Shown: positions 42,562 through 51,714 of the stretch, one piece after another
Layout: each line of letters opens with the position of its first letter
How positions within the stretch are numbered: position 1 is the first letter of the stretch
From: Micromonospora zamorensis
GTDB taxonomy: Bacteria; Actinomycetota; Actinomycetes; Mycobacteriales; Micromonosporaceae
Direction of reading: 5' to 3'
Length of the DNA stretch: 64,000 nt
Assembly: GCF_900090275.1 (NCBI RefSeq)
Contig: NZ_LT607755.1
Span: 3,286,001-3,350,000 of the forward strand
Program-made: the position numbers and the translations under genes
Notes under the pieces: model-generated
Told to the model about the DNA's origin: nothing
Databases searched by the model: none
What the model saw: the letters and a program-made list of their open reading frames with translations, nothing else

Positions 42562-43267
42562 AGAGACGCACCTCCCAGGTGGCATGGATTTCGGCATGGA
42601 TGTCGGCGAGTGGAGCGGCGGCGGCCGGCAGCCGCTCCGGTGGGTCTTCGGCGGCGCGGGCCGCGTCGGCAGCCGTGCCGTCGCAGGCGTCGGCCAGGCT
42701 GACCAGCAGGGCCTGGACCTGGTACGGATCGAGGCCGAGCAGGCGTACGCCGGCGCTCGCCGCCGCGGTCACCGTCCCGTAGGCGGCGACAGTGGCGGTG
42801 TCGAGACGGGACAACCCCGCCGCGGCGCAGAGCAGCCCGAGCACCAGCGGCTGGTGTGCGCCGGCGGGCGTCGTGGGCAGGTCGCCGAACGGAGCGTCCG
42901 GCCAGATGGCCCGGCCGGCACGCAGCAGCGCTCGGCCCTGCCGGCGGGAGACGGTCCGCAACGTCGGCGCCGCGGTACGCGCGTCCAGCTCCACGTCGAG
43001 CTGGGCCAGCGTGGTTGCCAGCGTGGCGGTCCCGGCGGATTCGGCCGCGCCGACGGTCCCAGGCACCGCGGCCCGGTGTGCGGCCGCCGCGAACGCCGCA
43101 CCGACCAGCCCGGCGGTCGCCAACCGCCCGGCCAGGAACGCCTCCAACGAGGCCAGGTCGGTGACCCGGCCGGCGGCGACGGCCGCCTCCAGACCGCCGG
43201 AGTGCGCGTGCGCCCCGGCCGGGAAGCGTCCGTCGGCCAGCAGCAACAGCAGGCTCGGCGTGGCCAT
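42551..43267 (-). CDS. ureF: Urease accessory protein UreF
   Basis: All-helical chaperone of 238 residues that recruits UreG to the UreD-urease complex. The family start [25 protein letters not shown] is clear, and RPETVV-like C-terminal elements are absent as in other actinobacteria. Its ATG shares one base with the ureC stop, and its end overlaps the ureG start. Confidence 0.92.
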   Translation of the reverse strand: MATPSLLLLLADGRFPAGAHAHSGGLEAAVAAGRVTDLASLEAFLAGRLATAGLVGAAFAAAAHRAAVPGTVGAAESAGTATLATTLAQLDVELDARTAAPTLRTVSRRQGRALLRAGRAIWPDAPFGDLPTTPAGAHQPLVLGLLCAAAGLSRLDTATVAAYGTVTAAASAGVRLLGLDPYQVQALLVSLADACDGTAADAARAAEDPPERLPAAAAPLADIHAEIHATWEVRLFAS

Positions 43268-44970
43268 CAGAACAGGAAGTACCGCTGGGCCATCGGCAGC
43301 CGGGTCACCGGGTCCGGTTCGACCACCACACCGTCGATCCGCACCGTGAAGGTGTCCGGGTCCACCTCGATGCGCGGCATCGCGTTGTTCTCCGGCAGGT
43401 CGGCCTTGCCCCGCGACCGCACGTCGCTCACCGGCACCACCCGGCGTCGCACGTCCAGCCGAAGCCCGGCGTCCAGGGCCGCCGGCGCCACGAACGCCAG
43501 ACTGGTGGCGGCCGCAGCGGCACCGTACGCCCCGAACATCGGCCGCGGCAGCATCGGCTGCGGCGTCGGGATCGAGGCGTTCGCGTCACCCATCTGGGCG
43601 TACGCGATCATGCCGCCCTTGAGCACCAGGTGCGGTCGTACGCCGAAGAACGCCGGGTCCCAGAGCACCAGGTCGGCGAGCTTGCCGGGTTCGACCGAGC
43701 CGACCTCGTGCTCCAGCCCGTTGGCCATCGCCGCGCAGATGGTGTACTTCGCGACGTACCGTCGGGCTCGGTGATTGTCGGCGTCCCCGTCACCCGGCAG
43801 CGCGCCGACCCGCTCCTTCATCACGTGCGCGCTCTGCCAGGTCCGCAGAATCACCTCGCCGACCCGGCCCATCGCCTGCGCGTCGGAGCCGATGATGGAG
43901 ATCGCTCCGAGGTCGTGCAGCAGATCCTCCGCGGCCATCGTGGACGGTCGGATCCGGCTCTCGGCGAAGGCCAGGTCCTCCGGCACGGACGGGTTGAGAT
44001 GGTGGCAGACCATCAACATGTCCAGGTGCTCGGCGAGGGTGTTGGCGGTGTACGGGCGGGTCGGGTTGGTCGACGACGGCAGCACGTTCGGTTCACTGGC
44101 CACCGTGATGATGTCCGGTGCGTGCCCGCCGCCAGCACCCTCGGTGTGGTACGAGTGGATCGCCCGCCCGCCGATCGCGCGCAGGGTGTCGGCGACGAAA
44201 CCGGCCTCGTTGAGCGTGTCGGTGTGGATCGACACCTGGACCCCGGACTGGTCGGCCACCCGCAGGCAGGCGTCGATCGCCGCCGGTGTGGTGCCCCAGT
44301 CCTCGTGCAGCTTGAAACCGCCCGCACCGGCGCGCAACTGTTCCCAGAGCGCCTCGCTGGAGACGGTGTTGCCCTTGCCGAGCAGCAACACGTTGACCGG
44401 CATGGTGTCCAGCGCCTCGTGCATCCGGGCCAGGTGCCAGCCGTTCGGGGTGACAGTGGTCGCCCGGGTCCCCTCGGCCGGGCCGGTGCCGCCACCCACC
44501 AACGTGGTGACGCCGCTGGCCAGGGCCTCGGTGACGATCTGCGGGCAGATGAAGTGCACGTGGGTGTCGACCGCGCCGGCGGTGAGGATCCGCCCGTTGC
44601 CGGCGATCACCTCGGTCGACGGGCCGATGACCAGGTCGGGGTGGACGCCGGGCATGGTGTCCGGGTTGCCGGCCCGGCCGAGCGCCACGATGCGCCCGTC
44701 GCGCAGCCCCACGTCGGCCTTGACCACTCCCCAGTGGTCGAGCACCACGGCGCCGGTGATGACGGTGTCCAGTGCCCCCTCGGCGCGGGTGGCCCGCGAC
44801 TGACCCATCGACTCACGGATCACCTTCCCGCCGCCGAAGACCGCCTCGTCACCACCGACGCAGTGGTCGGTCTCCACCTCGATGAGCAGGTTGGTGTCGG
44901 CCAGCCGGATCCGGTCGCCGGTCGTCGGCCCGTACAGGTCGATGTAGCGGTCCCGCCGCACGGCGCTCAC
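43267..44970 (-). CDS. ureC: Urease alpha subunit UreC
   Basis: Catalytic subunit of urease, 567 residues from a GTG at 44970 that overlaps the ureB stop. It hydrolyses urea to ammonia and carbon dioxide at a di-nickel site. Key residues are present: His137 and His139 (DTHVHFICP), carbamylated Lys220 ([10 protein letters not shown]), His264-region [16 protein letters not shown], and the flap Cys322/His323 in [13 protein letters not shown]. The C-terminus ends FLF as in most UreC proteins. All catalytic residues look intact, so the enzyme should be active. Confidence 0.97.
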   Translation of the reverse strand: MSAVRRDRYIDLYGPTTGDRIRLADTNLLIEVETDHCVGGDEAVFGGGKVIRESMGQSRATRAEGALDTVITGAVVLDHWGVVKADVGLRDGRIVALGRAGNPDTMPGVHPDLVIGPSTEVIAGNGRILTAGAVDTHVHFICPQIVTEALASGVTTLVGGGTGPAEGTRATTVTPNGWHLARMHEALDTMPVNVLLLGKGNTVSSEALWEQLRAGAGGFKLHEDWGTTPAAIDACLRVADQSGVQVSIHTDTLNEAGFVADTLRAIGGRAIHSYHTEGAGGGHAPDIITVASEPNVLPSSTNPTRPYTANTLAEHLDMLMVCHHLNPSVPEDLAFAESRIRPSTMAAEDLLHDLGAISIIGSDAQAMGRVGEVILRTWQSAHVMKERVGALPGDGDADNHRARRYVAKYTICAAMANGLEHEVGSVEPGKLADLVLWDPAFFGVRPHLVLKGGMIAYAQMGDANASIPTPQPMLPRPMFGAYGAAAAATSLAFVAPAALDAGLRLDVRRRVVPVSDVRSRGKADLPENNAMPRIEVDPDTFTVRIDGVVVEPDPVTRLPMAQRYFLF

Positions 44971-45302
44971 TCCGGTGACCCGTCGGCCGTCGGCGGGTCC
45001 AGTGGGCCCGCACACGCGCCACGCAGCCCCGGCACGACGCGCGCGCCGCCGAACGGGACGAGGTCGACGCTGCGGCTGATGCCCGGCTCGAACCGGACCG
45101 AGGTGCCCGCCGGCACGGCGAGCCGCTGCCCCCAGGCGACGTCCCGGTCGAACGCCAGGGCCGGGTTGGCCTCGGCGAAGTGGTAGTGCGAGCCCACCTG
45201 CACCGGCCGGTCGGCGGTGTTGACCACGAGCAGCGTGGTCACCGGGCGGCCCGCGTTGATCTCGACCGGGCCGGCCGCCGGCAGGATCTCCCCCGGAATC
45301 AC
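44967..45302 (-). CDS. ureB: Urease beta subunit UreB
   Basis: Small structural subunit of 111 residues with a GTG start overlapping ure[21 protein letters not shown] is the family N-terminus, [20 protein letters not shown] the conserved core and [17 protein letters not shown] the end strand. The tail of about 20 residues is Pro/Gly-rich. Confidence 0.96.
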   Translation of the reverse strand: MIPGEILPAAGPVEINAGRPVTTLLVVNTADRPVQVGSHYHFAEANPALAFDRDVAWGQRLAVPAGTSVRFEPGISRSVDLVPFGGARVVPGLRGACAGPLDPPTADGSPE

Positions 45303-45601
45303 GGGATCGGGTGGTGCACCGTCACGAGCTTGGTGCCGTCCGGGAACGTCGCCTCCACCTGCACCTCCCTCAGCAGCTCGGGGATGCCGTCCTGGACGTC
45401 GTCGCGGCCCAGCACGCTCCGGCCGGCCGACATCAGGTCGACGACGGACCGGCCGTCGCGGGCCCCTTCGAGCAGGAACGCGGTGATCACCGCGACGGCT
45501 TCGGGGTAGTTGAGGCGCAGGCCGCGCTCGCGGCGGGCGCGGGCGACATCGGCCGCGACGTGGACGAGCAGGCGGTCCTGCTCATGCGGGCTGAGAAACA
45601 C
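45299..45601 (-). CDS. ureA: Urease gamma subunit UreA
   Basis: Structural subunit of 100 residues, the family's usual length. The GTG at 45601 follows GGGAGAAG and gives the standard start [20 protein letters not shown]; longer in-frame starts would add a basic leader. [20 protein letters not shown] and MLxxV-like core segments are present, ending VTVHHPIP. First gene of ureABCFGD. Confidence 0.95.
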   Translation of the reverse strand: MFLSPHEQDRLLVHVAADVARARRERGLRLNYPEAVAVITAFLLEGARDGRSVVDLMSAGRSVLGRDDVQDGIPELLREVQVEATFPDGTKLVTVHHPIP

Positions 45602-45926
45602 GGGCTTCTCCCGGTGGGGTGGGCGTGCCCGGCTCGCCATCGGCCCCGCAGGGGCCGCGCGCCGGGCAGCAGACACCCGGGGTACGAGCTGGAGTCACAC
45701 GACCGCCGAGTCCCCGCCGACGGGGCGACCCGGGACTCCACCATCCCGGCCCGAGTGAGGGGCAACCGGCGGTGTCTCGGTCGGATGCGGACCGCACCGC
45801 CCACCGCTGAGCCGACCGTAGAGGATCACCACCGGCCGGGGCAACAGTCGATCCGGGTTCGCGCCGGCCCACTTCTGGGTGCCGGTGCTCATTCCCCTCG
45901 CGTACGACCCAGGGCATGATCGCCGG
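45602..45926. other. Intergenic region upstream of ureA
   Basis: The 325 bases separate ureA from a divergent membrane-protein gene and must hold both promoters. I see no convincing -35/-10 pair, no riboswitch and no long inverted repeat. Minus-strand open frames here lack ribosome sites and look non-coding. Confidence 0.5.
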
Positions 45927-46331
45927 ATGACGGCGACAAGGGGTACGCGCGCACTGCTCGGTGTTCTGTTCCTGGCTGCGGCCACGGTCGGGGCGTGGCT
46001 GCTCTGGCTGGGCTGGGACACCGACTACACGGTCGATGCGGAGACCGGCGCGAGCAGCGGCCCGTACGAGGCGTGGCAGGTGGTCGGCTGTGTGCTGACG
46101 CTCGTCCTGCTGGCCGCGCTCGCCGCCACGCGACTCAGCCCGTGGCTCGTGGCGACGGTGATGACCGTCGCCTTCACGGCGGCCTGGGGGTGGCAGGCCG
46201 CGTCCACCGACGACACCGGCCTGTGGGCCGTCGGGGCGGTGCTGGTGCTGGTCGGGATGGCGGCCGGCAGCACGGCCGTGAGTCTCGTCGCGCGGCGGGT
46301 CGGCCGACGCGTCGCCGGCCGACCCAGCTAG
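45927..46331 (+). CDS. Hypothetical four-helix membrane protein
   Basis: Protein of 134 residues from the ATG at 45927 after CGCCGG. Four hydrophobic helices (LLGVLFLAAATVGAWLLWLG, VVGCVLTLVLLAALAA, WLVATVMTVAFTAAWGW, LWAVGAVLVLVGMAAGS) are joined by short loops. An acidic outside loop (DTDYTVDAETGASSG) and an Arg-rich C-terminus suggest orientation. Family not recognised. It converges on the monooxygenase gene across a 45-base tandem repeat. Confidence 0.72.
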   Translation: MTATRGTRALLGVLFLAAATVGAWLLWLGWDTDYTVDAETGASSGPYEAWQVVGCVLTLVLLAALAATRLSPWLVATVMTVAFTAAWGWQAASTDDTGLWAVGAVLVLVGMAAGSTAVSLVARRVGRRVAGRPS

Positions 46332-46345
46332 CCGCTGCCCCGTCG

Positions 46346-46446
46346 CCGGCCGGGGCCCGCTCGCTCAGCGGGCCGCGACGGGTGCCGCCGCTGGCCGGGG
46401 CCCGCTCGCTCAGCGGGCCGCGACGGGTGCCGCCGCCGGCCGGGGC
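46346..46446. repeat. 45-bp tandem duplication with hairpin
   Basis: Two near-identical 45-base units and the start of a third, in register at 46351, 46396 and 46441. Each full unit contains CCCGCT-CGCTC-AGCGGG, a 6-bp hairpin usable as a terminator. The second unit contains the stop codon and last codons of the minus-strand monooxygenase, and the length is a multiple of three. Confidence 0.85.
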
Positions 46447-47591
46447 ACCCCGGCGAAGGGGATGTCGACGTTGTCCGTCGGGCGGGGCTGGCCGTCGGGG
46501 TGCCGCCACAGGCCACTGTCGCGCAGGATCGGCAGCACGCCCTCGCCGAACCAGTACGCCTCCTCCAGGTGCGGGTAGCCGGAGAGGATGAACTCGTCGA
46601 TGCCGAGCGCGTGGTATTCGGCGATCCGGTCGGCGATCTCGCGGTGACTGCCGACCAGCGCGGTGCCGGCCCCGCCCCGGACCAGCCCGACGCCGGCCCA
46701 CAGGTTGGGCGAGACCTCCAGGCTGTCGCGGGAACCGCCGTGCAGGTCGAGCATCCGGCGCTGCCCCTCGGACTCACTGCGGCGCAGCCCGTCCTGCACC
46801 GCCCGGATGTCGGCCTCGTCGACGCCGTTGAGCAGGCGGCGCGCCTGCGCCCACGCCTCATCAGAGGTGTCCCGGGCGATGACGTGCAGCCGGATGCCGA
46901 ACCGCAGTTCGCGCCCGGCGTCGGCGGCCAACGCCCGGACCCGGGTCAGCTTGTCGGCGACCTGGGCCGGCGGCTCACCCCAGGTGAGGTAGACGTCGCT
47001 GTGCCGCACCGCCACGGGTAGGGCCGCGGCGGACGAGCCACCGAAGTAGACCGGCGGGACCGGGTCGGGCAGCCGGTGCAGCCGCGCCTGCTCGACGCGC
47101 AGGTGGGTGCCGGTGTGGTCGACCGTCTCACCCCGCCACAGCGCGCGCACCACGTGCAGGAACTCGTCGGCCCGCGCGTACCGGGCGTCCTTGTCAAGGA
47201 AGTCGCCGTACGCCCGCTGCTCCTGCGACTCGCCCCCGGTGACCACGTTGAGCAGCAGTCGGCCCCGGGACAGCCGCTGGAAGGTCGAGGCCATCTGGGC
47301 GGCCAGCGTCGGAGCCAGCAGCCCGGGTCGGAACGCGACCAGGAACTTGAGTCGCTCGGTCACCTCGGTGAGCATCGCGGTGCTCAGCCAGGCGTCCTCG
47401 CACCAGGCACCCGTCGGGGTGAGGGCGCCGACGAAGCCGAGCTGCTCGGCGGTGCGGGCGATCTGCCCGAGGTACGCGACGCTGGCCGGGCGGGCGCCTC
47501 CGGCAGCACCGGTCGGTACGCCGTGGCCACCCCCGACGATGTCCCGGCTGTCGCCGTTGGTGGGCAGGAACCAGTGGAAGGTGAGGGTCAT
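46410..47591 (-). CDS. ssuD: LLM flavin-dependent alkanesulfonate monooxygenase-like protein
   Basis: FMNH2-dependent monooxygenase of 393 residues close to SsuD, which splits alkanesulfonates to aldehyde and sulfite. The ATG at 47591 follows GGAGGAAAG. TLTFHWFLPTNGDSRDIVGG opens the protein. The barrel core shows EQLGFVGALTPTGAWCEDAW (Cys of the active-site region), LNVVTGGESQEQRAYGDFLD and FILSGYPHLEEAYWFGEGVL. It is divergent from ssuABC. No SsuE-type flavin reductase gene is in the window. It could also act on other sulfonates or on dimethyl sulfone. Confidence 0.88.
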   Translation of the reverse strand: MTLTFHWFLPTNGDSRDIVGGGHGVPTGAAGGARPASVAYLGQIARTAEQLGFVGALTPTGAWCEDAWLSTAMLTEVTERLKFLVAFRPGLLAPTLAAQMASTFQRLSRGRLLLNVVTGGESQEQRAYGDFLDKDARYARADEFLHVVRALWRGETVDHTGTHLRVEQARLHRLPDPVPPVYFGGSSAAALPVAVRHSDVYLTWGEPPAQVADKLTRVRALAADAGRELRFGIRLHVIARDTSDEAWAQARRLLNGVDEADIRAVQDGLRRSESEGQRRMLDLHGGSRDSLEVSPNLWAGVGLVRGGAGTALVGSHREIADRIAEYHALGIDEFILSGYPHLEEAYWFGEGVLPILRDSGLWRHPDGQPRPTDNVDIPFAGVPRPAAAPVAAR

Positions 47592-47683
47592 CGCGGCTCT
47601 TTCCTCCAGTGCGCGGCGGGTGCGGGTACGGGTGCGCGCGCCGCAGGCGGGCACCTCCTGAGGGGTGGGACGATCCCGCCGAC

Positions 47684-47717
47684 AGCCTACCCATAAAACC
47701 TATCGGGTTAGTAGGCT
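47684..47717. promoter_or_regulatory. Dyad in the ssuD-ssuA divergent promoter
   Basis: AGCCTAC at 47684-47690 and GTAGGCT at 47711-47717 form outer arms. Inside lies AACC-TATCG-GGTT (47697-47709), an AT-richer palindrome unlike its surroundings. The position in the 190-base divergent gap suggests a sulfur-responsive operator; the regulator is unknown. Confidence 0.5.
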
Positions 47718-47781
47718 ACCGGCCACGGCGCCGACACCTGTCGATGCGCCCCGACCCGCATGCCCGACCCGAGGAGCCGCC

Positions 47782-48759
47782 ATGCCCACCCCGTCGACGA
47801 GCCGTCCCCCGCATCGCCGCCTCCTGACGGCCGGCCTCACCACAGTGGCGCTGCTCGCCACGGCAGCGGTAAGCGCGTGCGGCGGGTCCGCCGATGCCGG
47901 CGGCTCCGCCAGCAAACTCCGGATCGGCTACCAGCGCTTCGGCGGGCTGAGCCTGGTCAAGGCGCGCGGCGCGGCGCCGGATGTGGAGTGGTCGCTGTTC
48001 GAGAGCGGTCCGGCGCTCACCGAGGCGCTCAAGGCCGGCTCCATCGACATCGGACAGGTCGGCGAGGCACCACCCGTCTTCGCCGCGGCCGGGAAGATCC
48101 CGTTCTCCATCATCGGCACCTCGGCGCCGATCCCGCAGGGCGAGGCCGTGCTCGTCAAGGCCGATCGCGGTTACCGCACCTTCGCCGACCTGAAGGGTAA
48201 GACGGTGGCCCTGAACAAGGGGTCGAACGTGCACTGGCTGCTCGTCCAGCTGCTCAAGGCCAACAACATGACCCTGAAGGACATCCAGGTCAAGTACCTC
48301 AAGCCCGCGGAGGGACGGCCCGCGTTCGACGGCGGCCAGGTCGACGCCTGGGTGATCTGGGACCCGTACTTCGCGCTGGCCGAGCAACCGGGGGTCCAGG
48401 TGCTCGCCGACGCGACCGGGCTGGCCAGCAACCGCGAGTACGTCCTGGCCGCCCCGGACGCCGTCACGAAGCAGCCGGACGAGATCCGGGCCTTCCTCCA
48501 GCGCTACCGCGAGGTGACCGACTGGGGCATCGCCCATCCCGAGGAGCGGGCCAGCACGCTCGCGCCGGAGCTGAAGATTCCGCAGGACGTCACCGGTCGG
48601 GCCCTGGCCCGCAGCGCCAGACCCCTCGCCCCCGTCACCCCGGCCATCGGCGACGAACTTCAGGCGATCACCGACAGCTTCATCGCCCTGGATCTGATCC
48701 CGGGCCCGGTCGACATCCGGTCCCGGGTCGACAGCCGGTTCAGCGCGGTGTTCCAGTGA
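47782..48759 (+). CDS. ssuA: Aliphatic sulfonate ABC transporter binding lipoprotein
   Basis: Binding protein of 325 residues. The ATG at 47782 follows GAGGAG; a lipobox AVSAC places lipid on Cys33. KLRIGYQRFGGLSLVKARGA, EALKAGSIDIGQVGEAPPVF and KTVALNKGSNVHWLLVQLLK are standard SsuA motifs. It starts the ssuABC operon, and its stop overlaps the permease start (GTGA). Confidence 0.93.
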   Translation: MPTPSTSRPPHRRLLTAGLTTVALLATAAVSACGGSADAGGSASKLRIGYQRFGGLSLVKARGAAPDVEWSLFESGPALTEALKAGSIDIGQVGEAPPVFAAAGKIPFSIIGTSAPIPQGEAVLVKADRGYRTFADLKGKTVALNKGSNVHWLLVQLLKANNMTLKDIQVKYLKPAEGRPAFDGGQVDAWVIWDPYFALAEQPGVQVLADATGLASNREYVLAAPDAVTKQPDEIRAFLQRYREVTDWGIAHPEERASTLAPELKIPQDVTGRALARSARPLAPVTPAIGDELQAITDSFIALDLIPGPVDIRSRVDSRFSAVFQ

Positions 48760-49589
48760 GCCGTACGACGCTGGCCGAGGCGCCCGCCGAGATCGCGGCG
48801 GCGCCGCCGGTCGCGCCCCGACGTCTTCGGCCGACACGACGGTGGTGGCGGTTGGCCAGCCCGGTGGCACTGGTCCTGGGCTGGGAGCTGGCCTCGCGGA
48901 CCGGCCTGCTGGCACCGGAGAAGCTGCCCGCGCCGAGTGACGTCCTGGCCACCGGCTGGCGGCTGAGCCGGGACGGAACGCTCGGCGTCCATCTGCTGGA
49001 CTCCCTCACCCGGGCCGGGGCGGGGCTGGTGATCGGCGGCGTCCTGGCCCTTGCCCTGGGCACCCTGGCCGGGCTGCTGCGGCTCGGTGACGACCTGGTC
49101 GACCCGCCGGTGCAGATGGCCCGGATGCTGCCGCACCTCGGGCTGGTCCCGTTGCTGATCATCTGGGTCGGCATCGGTGAGTCACTCAAGATCAGCCTGG
49201 TGGCTCTGGGTGCTTTCTTCCCCATCTACTTCAACACCTACGCCGGCATCCGGGACATCGACGAGCGGCTGGTGGAGGCGGCGCGCACCTGCGGTCTGGG
49301 GCAGGCCGCCCGACTGCGGCACGTGGTGCTGCCCGGCGCGCTGCCGGCCCTGTTCCTCGGGCTGCGCCTGGCGATCGGGGCGGCCTGGCTCAGCCTGGTC
49401 GTCGGCGAGCAGGTCAACGCCCAGACGGGGATCGGTTTTCTGATGATGGAGGCACGGGAGTTCAGCCAGACCGACGTGGTGGTGCTGGGGCTGCTCGTCT
49501 ACGCGCTGCTCGGGCTGATATCCGACAGTGCGTTGCGCGTCCTGGAGAGGAGGATGTTGACATGGCGTCGCGGACTGCGGGCCACCTGA
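48756..49589 (+). CDS. ssuC: Aliphatic sulfonate ABC transporter permease
   Basis: Membrane permease of 277 residues with a GTG start. About six helices; the EAA loop is EAARTCGLGQAARLRHVVLP followed by GALPALFLGLRLAIG. A Pro/Arg-rich N-terminus precedes ASPVALVLGWELASRTGLLA. It overlaps ssuA by 4 bases and ssuB by 28 bases. Confidence 0.94.
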   Translation: MSRTTLAEAPAEIAAAPPVAPRRLRPTRRWWRLASPVALVLGWELASRTGLLAPEKLPAPSDVLATGWRLSRDGTLGVHLLDSLTRAGAGLVIGGVLALALGTLAGLLRLGDDLVDPPVQMARMLPHLGLVPLLIIWVGIGESLKISLVALGAFFPIYFNTYAGIRDIDERLVEAARTCGLGQAARLRHVVLPGALPALFLGLRLAIGAAWLSLVVGEQVNAQTGIGFLMMEAREFSQTDVVVLGLLVYALLGLISDSALRVLERRMLTWRRGLRAT

Positions 49590-50293
49590 ACGACACCGCG
49601 CCGGTGCTGACCGCCCACGCGGTGCGCCGGACGTTCGGGCCGACGGTCGTGCTGGCCGGGGTCGACCTCGCCATCGCACGCGGCGAGGTGGTGGCCCTGC
49701 TGGGCGGCAGCGGTTCCGGCAAGAGCACGCTCCTGCGGATTCTCGCCGGGCTCGACGGTGAGGCCAGTGGCACGAGCGTCGTGCACGGCACCGCCGCCGT
49801 GGTCTTCCAGGAACACCGGCTGCTGCCCTGGAAGCGGGTGGCGGACAACGTCGGGCTCGGCCTGTCCGGGCCGGACGCCCACGAGCGGATCCGGCGGGCG
49901 CTGGCCGAGGTCGGGCTCGCCGATCGGCACCGCGCCTGGCCGGCGGAGCTGTCCGGCGGGCAGGCGCAACGGGTGGCCGTCGCACGAGCACTGGTCCGCG
50001 AACCGGACGTGCTGCTGCTCGACGAGCCGTTCGGCGCCCTCGACGCGCTGACCCGCCTGCGGATGCAGATCCTGCTGCGCCGGCTGCGCGCCGAGCACGG
50101 CTTCGCGGCCCTGCTGGTCACCCACGACGTGGAGGAGGCGCTGTTGCTCGCCGACCGGATCCTGCTGCTGGACGAGGGCCGCATCGCCGCGCAGCTGCCC
50201 GTCGACCTGGCCCCCACCCGTACGCCCGACGACCCGGCCTTCGGCGCGCTGCGCCGCCACCTGCTCGACCGACTCGGCGTTCCCACCACCTGA
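49562..50293 (+). CDS. ssuB: Aliphatic sulfonate ABC transporter ATPase
   Basis: ATP-binding subunit of 243 residues. Walker A GGSGSGKST, Q-loop VFQEHRLLPWKRV, signature LSGGQAQRVAVARAL, Walker B VLLLDEPFGALD and switch His in LLVTHDVEEALLLADR. The VFQEHRLLPW form is typical of SsuB/TauB. It starts within the ssuC end and completes the transporter. Confidence 0.94.
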   Translation: MASRTAGHLNDTAPVLTAHAVRRTFGPTVVLAGVDLAIARGEVVALLGGSGSGKSTLLRILAGLDGEASGTSVVHGTAAVVFQEHRLLPWKRVADNVGLGLSGPDAHERIRRALAEVGLADRHRAWPAELSGGQAQRVAVARALVREPDVLLLDEPFGALDALTRLRMQILLRRLRAEHGFAALLVTHDVEEALLLADRILLLDEGRIAAQLPVDLAPTRTPDDPAFGALRRHLLDRLGVPTT

Positions 50294-50307
50294 CGAGCGG
50301 AGCTGTG

Positions 50308-51714
50308 ATGACCCGCTGGACCCCCGACCCCACGTTCTATCCCTCGCCTCGGGAGGCGGTGACCGCACCGGCCGAGAAGCTCGCCTACGTGGCCGCCTTC
50401 GACCGTACGGCAAGCCGTCCGGACGCCATCGTGGTGCTGGACACCGACCCGGACTCCCCCGACTACGGCCGGGTCGTGGGTTGGACCGACCTGCCCTACG
50501 TCGGCGACGAGCTGCACCACTTCGGCTGGAACGCGTGCAGCAGCGCGCTCTGTCCGACCGCCCCGCACCCGCACGTCGAGCGGCGCTACCTGATCGTTCC
50601 CGGCCTGCGGTCGTCGCGGATCCACGTGGTCGACACCCAACCCGACCCGCGTCAGCCGCAGGTGGTCAAGGTGATCGGCCCGGAGGAGCTGGCGAAGCGC
50701 GCCGGCTACTCGCGCCCGCACACAGTGCACTGTGGGCCGGACGGCATCTACCTCTCCGCTCTCGGGGGCGCGGACGGCGCGGAGGGTCCGGGAGGCATCG
50801 CCATCCTCGACCACACCACGTTCGAGGTACGCGGGGCGTGGGAGGCCGACCGGGGTCCACAGTTCCTGGCGTACGACCTGTGGTGGCACCTCACCCAGGA
50901 CGTGCTGGTCACCAGCGAGTGGGGCACCCCGTCGATGATCGAGGACGGCATCGTCGGCGAGTTGCTGCTGGGTCGACGCTACGGCCACGCCATCCACTTC
51001 TGGGACCTCGCGAAACGTCGGCACGTCCAGCGGGTCGACCTGGGCGATCAATATCAGATGCCGCTGGAGCTGCGCCCGGCGCACGACCCGTCGAAGTCGT
51101 ACGGGTTCGTCGGGGTGGTGATCAGTGTCGAGGACCTGTCCGCCTCGGTCTGGCTGTGGCACCGCGACGGCGACGCCTGGGCGGTCACCAAGGTGATCGA
51201 CATTCCGGCCGAGCCGGCGGACCCGGCGGATCTGCCCGACCTGCTCAAGCCGTTCGGGGCGGTGCCGCCACTGGTGACCGACATCGACCTGTCCGTCGAC
51301 GACCGGTTCCTCTACGTCTCCTGCTGGGGCACGGGAGAGCTGCGCCAGTACGACGTCAGCGACCCGCTGCGTCCCGTACTGACCGGCTCCGTGCATCTCG
51401 GTGGGATCGTGCGCCGCACGGCGCACCCGTCCGCGCCGGACGAGGCCCTGGCCGGCGGCCCGCAGATGGTGGAGGTGAGCCGGGACGGGCGGCGGGTCTA
51501 CGTCAGCAACTCGCTCTACGGCGCGTGGGACGACCAGTTCTACCCCGACGGGGTGGGTGCCTGGCTGGCCAAGCTCGACGTGGACGTCGAGGCCGGTGGG
51601 CTCACCCCGGACGAGCGGTTCTTTCCGCACGGGGAGGAGTTCCGGGGCCTGCGGGTGCACCAGACCCGGTTGCAGGGCGGGGACGCGTCCTCCGACTCGT
51701 ACTGCTTTCCGTGA
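50308..51714 (+). CDS. SBP56-family protein, probable methanethiol oxidase
   Basis: Selenium-binding-protein-56 family, 468 residues, a propeller enzyme known in bacteria and humans as copper-dependent methanethiol oxidase (methanethiol to formaldehyde, sulfide and peroxide). DELHHFGWNACSSALC (about residues 69-84) holds the conserved His pair and Cys. PHTVHCGPDGIYLSALGG, LVTSEWGTPSMIEDG and LVTDIDLSVDDRFLYVSCWG are signatures. The ATG at 50308 follows CGGAG; a GTG at 50305 is an alternative. It is 14 bases after ssuB and overlaps the next membrane gene by 4 bases, so it belongs to the sulfonate operon. Confidence 0.9.
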   Translation: MTRWTPDPTFYPSPREAVTAPAEKLAYVAAFDRTASRPDAIVVLDTDPDSPDYGRVVGWTDLPYVGDELHHFGWNACSSALCPTAPHPHVERRYLIVPGLRSSRIHVVDTQPDPRQPQVVKVIGPEELAKRAGYSRPHTVHCGPDGIYLSALGGADGAEGPGGIAILDHTTFEVRGAWEADRGPQFLAYDLWWHLTQDVLVTSEWGTPSMIEDGIVGELLLGRRYGHAIHFWDLAKRRHVQRVDLGDQYQMPLELRPAHDPSKSYGFVGVVISVEDLSASVWLWHRDGDAWAVTKVIDIPAEPADPADLPDLLKPFGAVPPLVTDIDLSVDDRFLYVSCWGTGELRQYDVSDPLRPVLTGSVHLGGIVRRTAHPSAPDEALAGGPQMVEVSRDGRRVYVSNSLYGAWDDQFYPDGVGAWLAKLDVDVEAGGLTPDERFFPHGEEFRGLRVHQTRLQGGDASSDSYCFP

